NCBI GenBank assembly: GCA_019550975.1
Contig: SDWH01000011.1
Location: 1-64,000, forward strand
Direction of reading: 5' to 3'
Length of the DNA stretch: 64,000 nt
Source of the DNA: Bacteroidales bacterium SW299
GTDB taxonomy: Bacteria > Bacteroidota > Bacteroidia > Bacteroidales > Bacteroidaceae
Part shown: positions 32,894-41,091 of the stretch, in pieces
Layout: the number at the start of each line of letters is the position of its first letter
Position numbering within the stretch: the stretch's first letter is position 1
The notes under the pieces: generated by a model
What the model saw: the letters and a program-made list of their open reading frames with translations, nothing else
Databases searched by the model: none
What the model was told of the DNA's origin: nothing
Program-made: the position numbers and the translations under genes

Positions 32894-34681
32894 ATGAGAA
32901 CGAAAAATCTTTTTGTATGGATACTGCTTGTGCTAACGGCGGTGTCTTGTAAGAATGATGATGAACCTGGACTTCCCGGCGGAGGGGATAATCTGGCAAA
33001 GCTCGGTCAAATAGCAATGGTAACGGAAGATATCGGTGACTGGGATAAGGCTTATCTGACTCCCGACGGGTATTTTTTGTATCGTGACGGAATCTCTGCT
33101 CCGGCAGCGCGCGAAGGCGAAACAGACGATAAATATGATTGTCTGAGTTATATGTCGTTGGATAAAAAGACAAAAGTGAATATTCTTTTGTCAAAAGACG
33201 ACAAACTTCCTGCGCAGATTGTATTTGAAGATAAGACTTCGCTGTATTTCAGTTATTTGGATGATGAGCCGGAAGAAGAAACCGTTCTGGAATTGGTTTA
33301 TGACGGAGGCGGAAAGATGGAAAAGATCGGCAACTACAGATACAGTTATGCCGAATGGGAAACCATTAAGACTCAGTATGCGGGTGAAGATATCCTGATG
33401 CAGGCTCTGTCTTATTTTAATTTCCTGGTTAAGGAAAGCGGATGTACTTCATCTTCTATCGTTGGATTGACCGAAACATTCGACGACGTGCTCAGTCTGG
33501 AAATCAGCTTGGATGTGGATATAGACGTTTTGGCTCTTGAAAAGGACGATGAAGGTTTTGTCTTCGTCAGTGACATAAATGTTGTGTTTGATGTCGTGGT
33601 TGAGAAGGTCTTTTCAGAACTGGCTTTATGGACAGGTGAGGCCAGCTTTAAGGTCGGCGGATCTTCATGTACGTTGAAAGGGTCTATCTGGTGTGCATCG
33701 CAGACATTTGGAGATTATGGAGTATATGGTATTGTGTGTGATACGGACAAGTCAAAACTGAAGATTGATGCAAATCCTGAATTCTCAGGTACAGGCATCC
33801 AGACGGATAAGGAATTTGAAGTTGATTTCAGAGGACTGCAGCCGCGCACCACTTATTACTATCGGGCTTATTATAAATTCAATGGTTCCGATCACGGTAA
33901 TTTGAAATTCGTGGACAATGTTGAGGTTTCTTCAGACGGACAGGTCGGATACGATACGGTCATCAAAGAATTTACTACAGGCGATAATATCTTGAATGTG
34001 GATGTAGTGATGTGTATGGATGTGACCGGCAGTATGAGCGGACTGATTAATACGGTAAAGAAAAATGCCCTGAATTTTTATGACATATTTGAGAAAGCTT
34101 GCGTTGAATCAAACATCATATTGTCTTCGTTGAATACCCAGGTTATTGCTTTCCGTGACAAGAATGAGGATAAAGACTGGCTGTTGAAATCGGATGTGTA
34201 TGCCATGCCTGATGACAGGGAGCTGTTCAGCGGATTTGTCAATGGACTGAGAGCTACAGGTGGAGGTGATACCCCGGAAAGTGGTCTGGAAGCGCTGGAT
34301 ACTGCTTTTTCAAGGGACGATTGGGGCAAAGACGACGGCTATCATCGTCAGGTGGTCATTTTGTGGACAGATGCGCCTTATTTGACTGGTTCCAGCTATA
34401 CGGACTTGACCTTGGAAAATGTGCAGCTCAAATGGGACAGCATGCCTTCCGGACGCCGCTTGGTATTGTTTGCTCCAAACGGGACTCAGTCCAATGGAGG
34501 CAGCTGGAGTGATCTGGACAGTTGGATCAATGTGATGCATCTGACAGATACGTCTACCGGATTTGAAAATATCGATTACGTAATTGACAACATTATCGGT
34601 GAATTGACCGGTAAAGGTAAAACAGAACTGAGCCGGGTACAGCCTTCTTCGGTAACGACCGTATTCACTCCGAACTATTAA
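32894..34681 (+). CDS. Lipoprotein with von Willebrand factor A domain
   Basis: A 595-residue lipoprotein precursor (lipobox AVSC, Cys19). The N-terminal half is beta-rich and acidic (repeated DVDIDV and DDE segments). About residues 250-350 contain a fibronectin-III-like stretch (FEVDFRGLQPRTTYYYRAYYKF). A VWA domain follows (about 370-570) with a complete MIDAS start DVTGSMS (D376), a threonine-bearing loop GGGDTPESGLEAL, and the final LWTDAPY. This suggests a surface adhesin or metal-dependent binding protein. Gap from the preceding lipoprotein is 267 bases. A clear terminator follows. Confidence 0.85.
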   Translation: MRTKNLFVWILLVLTAVSCKNDDEPGLPGGGDNLAKLGQIAMVTEDIGDWDKAYLTPDGYFLYRDGISAPAAREGETDDKYDCLSYMSLDKKTKVNILLSKDDKLPAQIVFEDKTSLYFSYLDDEPEEETVLELVYDGGGKMEKIGNYRYSYAEWETIKTQYAGEDILMQALSYFNFLVKESGCTSSSIVGLTETFDDVLSLEISLDVDIDVLALEKDDEGFVFVSDINVVFDVVVEKVFSELALWTGEASFKVGGSSCTLKGSIWCASQTFGDYGVYGIVCDTDKSKLKIDANPEFSGTGIQTDKEFEVDFRGLQPRTTYYYRAYYKFNGSDHGNLKFVDNVEVSSDGQVGYDTVIKEFTTGDNILNVDVVMCMDVTGSMSGLINTVKKNALNFYDIFEKACVESNIILSSLNTQVIAFRDKNEDKDWLLKSDVYAMPDDRELFSGFVNGLRATGGGDTPESGLEALDTAFSRDDWGKDDGYHRQVVILWTDAPYLTGSSYTDLTLENVQLKWDSMPSGRRLVLFAPNGTQSNGGSWSDLDSWINVMHLTDTSTGFENIDYVIDNIIGELTGKGKTELSRVQPSSVTTVFTPNY

Positions 34682-34775
34682 AAACAAATGCCTTGTTCCG
34701 GAACAGCCGACATGCTTGGCGTTTGATGGCAAAAGTATGCTGGGCTGTTCTGTGGCAATGGACATAAATTCAAAA

Positions 34776-34817
34776 AGCTCTATCATTCTCCGGAAAGGGG
34801 AAGGTAGAGCTTTTTTA
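34776..34817 (+). terminator. Terminator after the VWA gene
   Basis: Arms AAAGCTCTA and TAGAGCTTT enclose a loop containing a short inner dyad (TCTCC...GGGGA). T residues follow the 3' arm. Confidence 0.7.
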
Positions 34818-34965
34818 TATTAACGTGAGTCCGACGGATTTAGAGCGTTTAAATTTTGTTCTGCCTCGGTTTGAGAATTGTATTCGAGGATGTTTATCCA
34901 TTTTTACGGGGATGACAGCGGGGAAACTGACCGGAAACAAACTCAAAAGGAGCGGATAAAAATAC
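34818..34965. other. Intergenic DNA left of the MITE
   Basis: About 150 bases with no recognised gene. A minus-strand ORF crossing here and the adjacent MITE is judged non-coding. Confidence 0.3.
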
Positions 34966-34968
34966 TTA

Positions 34969-35160
34969 GAAACTGTTTTGAATTTCTCCAAAAAGTTTTT
35001 CTTGGCTTGATGTGTTCGTTTTCGTGTGTGCTTTGGGCTATTTTTTGGTCTTTTCCGCTTCTGTTCTTCGTCAGATAGCCCGCTATCTTCCTCATCACAC
35101 AAACGGAAATGCCTCAAAAACTCATCCCAAATCAGCACACGATAAATTCAAAACAGTTTC
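34969..35160. mobile_element. 192-bp MITE with IS5/IS1031-like ends and TTA duplication
   Basis: Perfect 17-bp terminal inverted repeats GAAACTGTTTTGAATTT (34969-34985, complement at 35144-35160). Flanking direct repeats TTA (34966-34968 and 35161-35163) match the 3-bp TNA target duplications of the IS1031 group of the IS5 family. It contains no transposase and would have to be mobilised in trans. The interior can be read as a basic minus-strand peptide (KRKRPKNSPKHTRKRTHQAK), which I regard as incidental. Confidence 0.8.
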
Positions 35161-35191
35161 TTAACCGGAAAATTTAAACGACAGGCTCTTC

Positions 35192-35209
35192 ATTTTGCGC
35201 ACTTGCTTA
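35192..35209. repeat. Solo right-end copy of a dispersed repeat (ATTTTGCGCACTTGCTTA)
   Basis: An 18-bp sequence identical or nearly so to the right ends of the elements at 57726-57774 and 62555-62688. Here it occurs without the left end, in the 3' flank of ric. Confidence 0.6.
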
Positions 35210-35233
35210 AATGGAAATCCTATGGTGTCGCTG

Positions 35234-35965
35234 TCAGGCGGTCTGCTCTTTTTCCAATTCCAGTGCTTTGGGGAAAATGATATTGTTTTCCAAATGGATG
35301 TGTTCGTGCAATGCCTCCTCAAATTGCTTCAATTGCTGCAATGCCAGCCGGAAGCTGGCACATGCGTCTTCAGGAGCGGTGAATCCGTTGGTTAGGGAAG
35401 AGATTCTTTCAAAACGTTCTCCTTCGTGGCTATGTTCATCCTCCATGACTTTGATGGGGTGCAGGATGGTGCCGCAATGAAATTTGGCTACTTTCACGCC
35501 TTCTTCTTTGGCCTGGAACATCTCGTAAATGTAAGGGAACAGAACATTCTCTTCTTTTGACAAATGATTTTCCAAATCACGGAGCGAGTCGCGGAACAGT
35601 GTCTGGACTTGCAGCAACTCCGGATGATTCTTCGCATGCACTTCGGTTACTTTGGCCAATAAGGCTTCTGTTTGCGGGCCTTTGGCACGGATTCCCCGGT
35701 GGTGGATCTTCAATACGTAGTCTATTAATAAGTCGATGGGCCATCCGGGAAAGTCGGGAGCATTGCCGTTCGCATTCTCCTGCAATTCGTTTAGTTCACG
35801 CGCCACAGCTTCGGGATCAAGGTTGCGGTTCCGGCAGGCTTCCGCAAACGGAATATGGCCATGGCAGCAAAAATCAATGCGGTAGCGGGAAAACACTTTG
35901 GCAGCATCAAAGTTGCCGGCTACAATTTGTCCGACAGTGTATGAATTGTAATTTTTCTGTTTCAT
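35234..35965 (-). CDS. ric: Iron-sulfur cluster repair di-iron protein (RIC/ScdA/YtfE family)
   Basis: A 243-residue protein with an N-terminal DUF542 (ScdA_N) domain containing SRYRIDFCCHGHIPFAEAC (residues about 25-43). A hemerythrin-like four-helix domain follows, with metal-ligand His residues in KIHHRGI, NHLSKEENVLFPYI, IMEDEHSHEGE and HEHIHLENNIIFP. The family repairs Fe-S clusters damaged by nitric oxide and oxidative stress. It lies 10 bases downstream of hcp on the same strand, so both belong to a nitrosative-stress operon controlled from the divergent Crp/Fnr-type gene. Confidence 0.93.
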   Translation of the reverse strand: MKQKNYNSYTVGQIVAGNFDAAKVFSRYRIDFCCHGHIPFAEACRNRNLDPEAVARELNELQENANGNAPDFPGWPIDLLIDYVLKIHHRGIRAKGPQTEALLAKVTEVHAKNHPELLQVQTLFRDSLRDLENHLSKEENVLFPYIYEMFQAKEEGVKVAKFHCGTILHPIKVMEDEHSHEGERFERISSLTNGFTAPEDACASFRLALQQLKQFEEALHEHIHLENNIIFPKALELEKEQTA

Positions 35966-35975
35966 AATCTTTTGT

Positions 35976-37634
35976 TTATTCGTTTATTAATCCAAATTTT
36001 TTCATGTCACGTTCTGCAGTGCCGATGCCCCTTATTCCAAAGTTGTCGGCCAGTATCTTCGTTACATTGGGCGAGAGGAATGCAGGCAAGGTGGGACCGA
36101 GATGAATCTCTTTTATTCCCAAACTGAGCAACGCCAGCAATACGATCACCGCTTTCTGTTCATACCATGCGATATTGTAAACAATAGGCAGTTCATTGAT
36201 GTCATGCAGCCCGAACACTTCTTTCAGCTTGAGGGCGATGACTGCCAATGAATAGCTGTCGTTGCATTGTCCTGCATCCAAAACGCGCGGAATGCCATTG
36301 ATGTCACCCAACGCCAGTTTGTTATAACGGTATTTAGCGCATCCCGCAGTCAAAATGACCGTGTCTTTGGGGAGCATCTCGGCAAAAGCAGTGTAGTAGT
36401 CACGGCCGCGCATACGTCCGTCACAGCCTGCCATGACGATGAACTTACGGATGGCTCCGCTCTTTACGGCTTCTGCCACCTTGTCTGCCAGTTGCAGCAC
36501 TTGATTGTGGGCAAAGCCGCCGATGATTTCTCCGTGTTCTATTTCCGTCGGTGCGGCGCATCGTTTGGCTGCTTCTATAATTTCAGTATAATCCTTATGT
36601 CCTTTCTCGTCTGCTGCAATATGCTTGCAGCCGGGATATCCGGTAGAATTGGTGGTAAACATGCGTTCTTTGTAAGTGGCGTTGGGCAGAGGAGGAACGA
36701 TGCAGTTGGTTGTGAATAGGATGGGACCATTGAATGAGGTGAACTCTTCGCGTTGTTTCCACCATGCATTTCCGTAGTTTCCGGCAAAGTGTGTATATTT
36801 CTTGAATGCCGGATAGTAATGTGCAGGAAGCATTTCACCGTGAGTATATACGTCTACACCGCTGTTTTTGGTCTGTTCCAGCAGTTCCTCCAGGTCATGC
36901 AGGTCATGTCCGCTTATCAGAATGCCGGGCCGGGTACCTGCTCCGATGTTTACGCGGGTAATTTCCGGATTGCCGTAGCTGGAAGTATTTGCCTTGTCGA
37001 GCAAAGCCATTGTTTGCACGCCTGTTTCACCTGTTTTCAAAGCTAATGCAGTCAGCTCATCCGCCGATAAAGATTTTGTGGTGAGCTGTGCGATGGTATG
37101 CTGCATGAAACGATGGATGCTTTCGTCATTGTGTCCTAACCTCATGGCATGTTCCAGATAAGCAGCCATTCCTTTTAGGCCATACATAATCAGTTCCTTT
37201 AACGAGCGCAGGTCTTCGTTTGTCTCGCGCAACACTCCGACGGTTGCAGCTTTTGTATCGTATTCATCGCGGTCACCTTTCCAGTTCAATTCGTCAGCTT
37301 CCGGCAGAGGAATGTTTTTGGACGAAGCCCGATGTTTGAGTTCATCACGTATTGCCAGGCCTTTGCCGATGCGTTTCACGATGCTTTCGTCATCGAAATT
37401 GGCATTGGTAATGGTGCAGAACAAGGCATCTGCAATGAAATTGTTTACATTTTCTTCAACGGGAAGAGCATATTGGCGCAGTTGGTCCGCCACAACAGAA
37501 ATTCCCCGCACAACAAAGAGTAATAAATCCATATTGCGTGCTGTAGTTGCATTCTTCCCGCAAACGCCTTTTAAGGTGCAACCGAAACCTTTGGCTGTTT
37601 CCTGACACTGGAAACAAAACATGTTATTCTCCAT
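35976..37634 (-). CDS. hcp: Hydroxylamine reductase / hybrid cluster protein
   Basis: A 552-residue hybrid-cluster protein. The N-terminal cluster motif is [21 protein letters not shown] (four Cys). Hybrid-cluster ligands and conserved segments appear in [42 protein letters not shown] (with persulfide-type Cys), [10 protein letters not shown] and [18 protein letters not shown]. The family reduces hydroxylamine and, more relevantly, nitric oxide in anaerobes. First gene of a two-gene unit with ric. Its promoter has a minus-strand TACTTTTG -7 (37671-37678). A palindrome, centred about 43 bases upstream of the expected start site, occupies a class II activator position. Confidence 0.96.
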   Translation of the reverse strand: MENNMFCFQCQETAKGFGCTLKGVCGKNATTARNMDLLLFVVRGISVVADQLRQYALPVEENVNNFIADALFCTITNANFDDESIVKRIGKGLAIRDELKHRASSKNIPLPEADELNWKGDRDEYDTKAATVGVLRETNEDLRSLKELIMYGLKGMAAYLEHAMRLGHNDESIHRFMQHTIAQLTTKSLSADELTALALKTGETGVQTMALLDKANTSSYGNPEITRVNIGAGTRPGILISGHDLHDLEELLEQTKNSGVDVYTHGEMLPAHYYPAFKKYTHFAGNYGNAWWKQREEFTSFNGPILFTTNCIVPPLPNATYKERMFTTNSTGYPGCKHIAADEKGHKDYTEIIEAAKRCAAPTEIEHGEIIGGFAHNQVLQLADKVAEAVKSGAIRKFIVMAGCDGRMRGRDYYTAFAEMLPKDTVILTAGCAKYRYNKLALGDINGIPRVLDAGQCNDSYSLAVIALKLKEVFGLHDINELPIVYNIAWYEQKAVIVLLALLSLGIKEIHLGPTLPAFLSPNVTKILADNFGIRGIGTAERDMKKFGLINE

Positions 37635-37660
37635 ATCTTTCTCTTTTTAATGATTTCTAT

Positions 37661-37678
37661 TATTTTTGTGCAAAAGTA
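37661..37678. promoter_or_regulatory. Overlapping divergent -7 elements of hcp and its regulator
   Basis: Plus-strand TATTTTTG (37661-37668) can serve the regulator gene. Minus-strand TACTTTTG (plus-strand CAAAAGTA, 37671-37678) can serve hcp. The two face away from each other within 18 bases, so transcription of one may interfere with the other. Confidence 0.55.
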
Positions 37679-37698
37679 GACGGTTTCCGTCTTTTAAA

Positions 37699-37716
37699 CT
37701 GTACCATATGTTACAG
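37699..37716. promoter_or_regulatory. Crp/Fnr-type palindromic operator between hcp and its regulator
   Basis: CTGTACCATATGTTACAG is an 18-bp dyad with 8 of 9 positions symmetric. It lies 20 bases upstream of the hcp -7 element, replacing the -33 region as expected for an activator-dependent promoter. It lies downstream of the regulator's own candidate -7, which would allow autorepression. Confidence 0.65.
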
Positions 37717-37747
37717 CGCGTACAAACAACAGTTAAAAGAAAGCAGG

Positions 37748-38338
37748 ATGGAACTGACGGGATTATTGCAGGTTGCCCCTTTTCAGGGAATGAAAGAAGA
37801 AGAACTGATTGCTTTTCTATTCGGCGTTCCGAATAGCTTGAAGCACTTTGAGCCGGGTGATGTCATCGCCCGGCAAGATAGCTTATGCAAAGGGCTGTAC
37901 ATTCTTGCCTCGGGAAGTGTGCGGGCGGGGATGATAAATGATGAAGGAAAAGAACTGACGGTAGAAGAAATTGACGCTCCCAACTTGCTGGCCTCAGGCT
38001 TTATTTTTGCTACAGAAAATCGCTTTCCTGTCAATGTAGAGGCTGTAGAGCCTTGTGAGGTTTTTATAATAGGAAAAGAACGTTTCCTGGAATTTATGCA
38101 CTTGCATCCGTTGATGATGCAGAATTTTTTGAAGGATATTTCGGACCGGAGTGTTTTTCTAAGCAGGAAACTGAATGAGTTTGCATTGTTGAATCTAAAG
38201 GCTCGTCTGTTGAAATACCTGGAAACGCATCCTGCGATCCATAATCAGCAGGAAGTGGCTCAGAAGCTGGGAGTTACCCGTCCGTCGTTGGCCAGGGCAT
38301 TGTCTGAGCTGGCAAATGAGGGAAGGATAAAGAAATAA
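37748..38338 (+). CDS. hcpR: Crp/Fnr-family transcriptional regulator, probable HcpR
   Basis: A 196-residue regulator from ATG 37748. The frame is open to 37547, but that extension lies inside hcp and across the operator, so it is not used. An N-terminal cyclic-nucleotide-binding-like domain (about 15-115: FEPGDVIARQDSLCKGLYILASGSVRAGM) is followed by a dimerisation helix and a winged HTH (about 160-196: QQEVAQKLGVTRPSLARALSELANEGRIKK). No Cys cluster for [4Fe-4S] is evident, so it is not a classical FNR. Divergence from hcp-ric and the shared palindrome support control of nitrosative-stress genes, as known for HcpR in Porphyromonas. The name rests on context. Confidence 0.88.
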   Translation: MELTGLLQVAPFQGMKEEELIAFLFGVPNSLKHFEPGDVIARQDSLCKGLYILASGSVRAGMINDEGKELTVEEIDAPNLLASGFIFATENRFPVNVEAVEPCEVFIIGKERFLEFMHLHPLMMQNFLKDISDRSVFLSRKLNEFALLNLKARLLKYLETHPAIHNQQEVAQKLGVTRPSLARALSELANEGRIKK

Positions 38339-38417
38339 GATTACGGATTGCCTTTGCTCGGCTTAATATAGATGGGACGCAAAGACATGAAGTTCATCTC
38401 CTTGCATCCCTATGCTT

Positions 38418-39068
38418 CTATTTTCCGCTTGCTCCTTTCAGCGATTCCCTGCAGATTCCGTTCAGTCCGCATTCGGCGCATTTGGGATTGCGTGCCGTGC
38501 AGACATAGCGTCCGTGGAGTATCAGCCAGTGGTGGGCGGTGGGTACAATCGCTTCGGGCAGGTATTTCATCAGGTATTTTTCGGTGGCGAGCGGTGTCGT
38601 GCAGCTTTTGGGCACCAGGCCGATGCGGTGGCTTACGCGGAACACATGGGTGTCTACCGCCATGGCTGCCTTGTGGAACACCACGCTCTGAATGACATTA
38701 GCCGTTTTCCGTCCCACTCCGGGCAGTTTCACCAGCTCTTCGAGCGTGTCGGGAACCTGGCTCCGGAAGTCTTTCACCAGCATCTGAGCCATGCCTACCA
38801 GATGCTTCGCCTTGTTGTTGGGGTAGCTTACGCTTTTGATGTATTCAAACACTACTTCCGGTGTTGTGGCAGCAAGCGCTTCCGGAGTAGGGAAGTCGCG
38901 GAAGAGCGGAGGGGTGATCATGTTCACCCGCTTGTCGGTGCATTGTGCGCTCAGAATAACGGCGATGAGCAGTTGGAACGGGTCTTCGTAATGCAGTTCC
39001 GTTTCTGCCACGGGCATCGCCGCGTTGAAGTATTCGATAACTTTCTGATACAGGTCTTTCTTTGTCAT
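38418..39068 (-). CDS. nth: Endonuclease III
   Basis: A 216-residue DNA glycosylase/AP lyase of base-excision repair, acting on oxidised pyrimidines. It carries the helix-hairpin-helix LPGVGRKTANVIQSVVF (about 113-129), the catalytic Asp in AVDTHVFRVSHRIGL, and the C-terminal [4Fe-4S] ligands in CTARNPKCAECGLNGIC (C-x6-C-x2-C-x5-C). Length equals the bacterial family. It lies 3 bases after corA on the same strand and may be co-transcribed with it. Confidence 0.96.
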   Translation of the reverse strand: MTKKDLYQKVIEYFNAAMPVAETELHYEDPFQLLIAVILSAQCTDKRVNMITPPLFRDFPTPEALAATTPEVVFEYIKSVSYPNNKAKHLVGMAQMLVKDFRSQVPDTLEELVKLPGVGRKTANVIQSVVFHKAAMAVDTHVFRVSHRIGLVPKSCTTPLATEKYLMKYLPEAIVPTAHHWLILHGRYVCTARNPKCAECGLNGICRESLKGASGK

Positions 39069-39071
39069 ATC

Positions 39072-40109
39072 TCAATACCATTTTTTGCGTCGGAAATAAA
39101 AATAAAGTCCTGTGCCCAGCAGAAGCATCAGCAGCCAGGCAAACAGGTAGCCGAACTTCCAGTCGAGTTCGGGCATGAAGCTGAAGTTCATTCCCCATAT
39201 TCCGGCGAGGAAAGTCAGCGGAATGAAGATGGTGGAAACGATGGTGAGCTGCTTCATGATATTGTTCATCTGCTGGTCGTTGTTCGACATGTAGAGGTCG
39301 AGCAGGGAAGAAATCATGTCGCGGCATCCTTCGAGTGTCTGTAACACGAATTGCAGATGATCGTTCACGTCGCTGTAGAACGGGCGGCTTGCCTTGTGGA
39401 TCAGGTTGTTTTCTGTATGGAAAAGTTTGCTGAACTGCTCTTTCAGCGGGAGGATGCTTCGCTTGACGAGGCGGAAATTGCGCCGGTACTGCTGGATTTC
39501 GTCGATGCCGGGACTGGTGTCGGTCGGCGACAGCAGGCGTTCCTCCAGATCCTCCAGTTCGTCTTCCATTTTGGAGATGATCGACATGAAGCTTGCCATC
39601 ACGCTGTTCAGCATTACGCTCATCAGGAAGTCCGATTGCCGGTTGCGGATTCTCAGCACATTGTTGTTGATGGCCGTATTGATTTCATTGAAAAAGTCCG
39701 TATCCTTTTCGAGAAATGTCAGCACAAAGTTTTCGCCTTGTATGATGCAGAACTGTTGCGGTGTGTATTCGTTTTCTTCGTTGGGCGAGAGCTGCTTCAG
39801 GAGCACCACATTGTAGGTGTCATGTTCTTCGATCTTTGTGAGGTGTCTTGAGTTCAGTATGTCCTGTACGGTGAGAAAATCCACATGGAAGTGGTTGCAC
39901 ACATCGCGGACGATACCGGTGTTTTCCAGACCGTGTATCTGAATCCAGTTGATGGCTTCGTCACGCATGTGGGGCAGGATGTCTGCCAGCTCTTTTCCTG
40001 TGACGGTCTGGATATCCTTCGCACTGTAGCTGCACAGGTGCAGATGTGTGGGAGTGCGGCTTTCGCCGATATAGTTCAGTTCTTCGCTCAGCAAATTGTT
40101 CTTTGCCAT
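39072..40109 (-). CDS. corA: CorA-family magnesium/cobalt transporter
   Basis: A 345-residue channel with a large N-terminal cytoplasmic alpha/beta domain and a long helix (about 225-285). Two C-terminal transmembrane helices follow. The family signature GMN is present in LTFLAGIWGMNFSFMPELDW at the end of TM1, and TM2 is GYLFAWLLMLLLGTGLYFYF with a basic tail (RRKKWY). A homopentamer in the inner membrane would import Mg2+ or Co2+. A minus-strand TATCTTTG -7 element lies at 40135-40142. Confidence 0.93.
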   Translation of the reverse strand: MAKNNLLSEELNYIGESRTPTHLHLCSYSAKDIQTVTGKELADILPHMRDEAINWIQIHGLENTGIVRDVCNHFHVDFLTVQDILNSRHLTKIEEHDTYNVVLLKQLSPNEENEYTPQQFCIIQGENFVLTFLEKDTDFFNEINTAINNNVLRIRNRQSDFLMSVMLNSVMASFMSIISKMEDELEDLEERLLSPTDTSPGIDEIQQYRRNFRLVKRSILPLKEQFSKLFHTENNLIHKASRPFYSDVNDHLQFVLQTLEGCRDMISSLLDLYMSNNDQQMNNIMKQLTIVSTIFIPLTFLAGIWGMNFSFMPELDWKFGYLFAWLLMLLLGTGLYFYFRRKKWY

Positions 40110-40134
40110 AATCTGTCCGTGTTTGGTATGCCTG

Positions 40135-40142
40135 CAAAGATA
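40135..40142 (-). promoter_or_regulatory. -7 element for corA (TATCTTTG, minus strand)
   Basis: Plus-strand CAAAGATA, 26 bases upstream of the corA start. Probably drives corA-nth. Confidence 0.55.
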
Positions 40143-40224
40143 ATATAAAAAAGCGAGATGCTGAGCAATTCGCCGAAATATGATTGAGGGCTAATGATTT
40201 AGAGGATTCTCTTTAAACTTGCTC

Positions 40225-40290
40225 CTAATCCGGTATCCGGTATTTATTGGGCGTACATCCGACCGCTTTCTTGAATGCCCGGCTGAATAT
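40225..40290 (-). pseudogene. AraC-family regulator C-terminal remnant
   Basis: On the minus strand, about 21 codons read FSRAFKKAVGCTPNKYR followed by IPD and a TAG. This is the characteristic second-HTH tail of AraC-family regulators (FSRAFKK..G.TP..YR). Homology stops abruptly near 40290, exactly where the flavodoxin gene on the other strand begins. The regulator gene has been truncated by a rearrangement that brought in, or trimmed, the flavodoxin gene. Confidence 0.65.
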
Positions 40291-40984
40291 GAACAAGGCT
40301 AGTTTATTTTTATCCGTTGCCGTGTCGTTGGCAGTCGTTTTCACCGTCTATGCTTATGCCAGTCGCACCTGTACGGCAGAATCCGTAACGAACGACAGAA
40401 TTTCGGCTGAGGCGGCACAACCTGCAGCCGTACCGGTAAAAGGAAAAGTGCTCGTAGTGTATTTTACCTCGCCCGAAACGGATGGTGTGGACACTTCGTC
40501 GGGAGCAAGCCGGATTGTCGCCGACGGCAAGCTGTATGGCAACACCGAGTATGTGGCGGATCTCATCAGCCAAAAGACCGGCGGCGACCTGTTTCAGATT
40601 AAGACGGCGAATGCTTATCCCGGCACGCACAAGGAACTGCTAGATGCCTCAAAGAGAGAAATTGACGCAAAAGCCCGTCCGAAGCTGACTTCGCATATTC
40701 AACGCTTGAAGGATTATGACGTGATATTCGTCGGCTTCCCTAATTGGTGGTACGACATGCCGATGCCGCTTTACTCCTTCTTTGACGCATACGATTTTAC
40801 AGGCAAGACGCTGATACCGTTTTGCACACATGCCGGAAGCCGTTTTTCACAGGCAGAGAAGACCATAGCGGCATTGGAGAAAGGGGCGAAGATGCAGAAA
40901 GGACTTGCCATTTCGCGCAAGAACCTGGGTGAGGCGGAAACGGCAATACAGAATTGGCTGCAACGGATGGGGTTCGGCAAATAA
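40289..40984 (+). CDS. Exported flavodoxin-family protein
   Basis: A 231-residue protein from ATG 40289 (MNKASLFLSVAVSLAVVFTVYAYA), giving a signal sequence. The upstream TTG extension reads through the AraC remnant and is rejected. The flavodoxin-like core begins GKVLVVYFTSPETDG and contains YVADLISQKTGGDLFQIKTANAYPGTHKELLD and DYDVIFVGFPNWWYDMPMPLYSFFDAYDFTGKTLIPFCTHAGS, as in flavodoxin_4-type NAD(P)H/FMN proteins. Export of a flavodoxin is unusual and suggests a periplasmic FMN redox function. No promoter was recognised in the joined upstream DNA. Confidence 0.82.
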   Translation: MNKASLFLSVAVSLAVVFTVYAYASRTCTAESVTNDRISAEAAQPAAVPVKGKVLVVYFTSPETDGVDTSSGASRIVADGKLYGNTEYVADLISQKTGGDLFQIKTANAYPGTHKELLDASKREIDAKARPKLTSHIQRLKDYDVIFVGFPNWWYDMPMPLYSFFDAYDFTGKTLIPFCTHAGSRFSQAEKTIAALEKGAKMQKGLAISRKNLGEAETAIQNWLQRMGFGK

Positions 40985-41051
40985 TCGGCCCGCATGTAAA
41001 ATAGGTTCATCTATCTGTTATTTGTGTAGCAAAGGTATTATATGCATCGTC

Positions 41052-41059
41052 TAATTTTG
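41052..41059 (+). promoter_or_regulatory. -7 element (TAATTTTG) for the second flavodoxin gene
   Basis: It matches TAnnTTTG, 32 bases upstream of ATG 41092. Confidence 0.45.
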
Positions 41060-41091
41060 CGGCAGATGAATCACATTAAAAATAGATCGGT

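Noticed and set aside
34815..35138. Minus-strand ORF of 107 codons with a basic peptide
   Set aside because: It lies mostly inside the MITE and includes its terminal repeat, so it is element sequence rather than a host gene.
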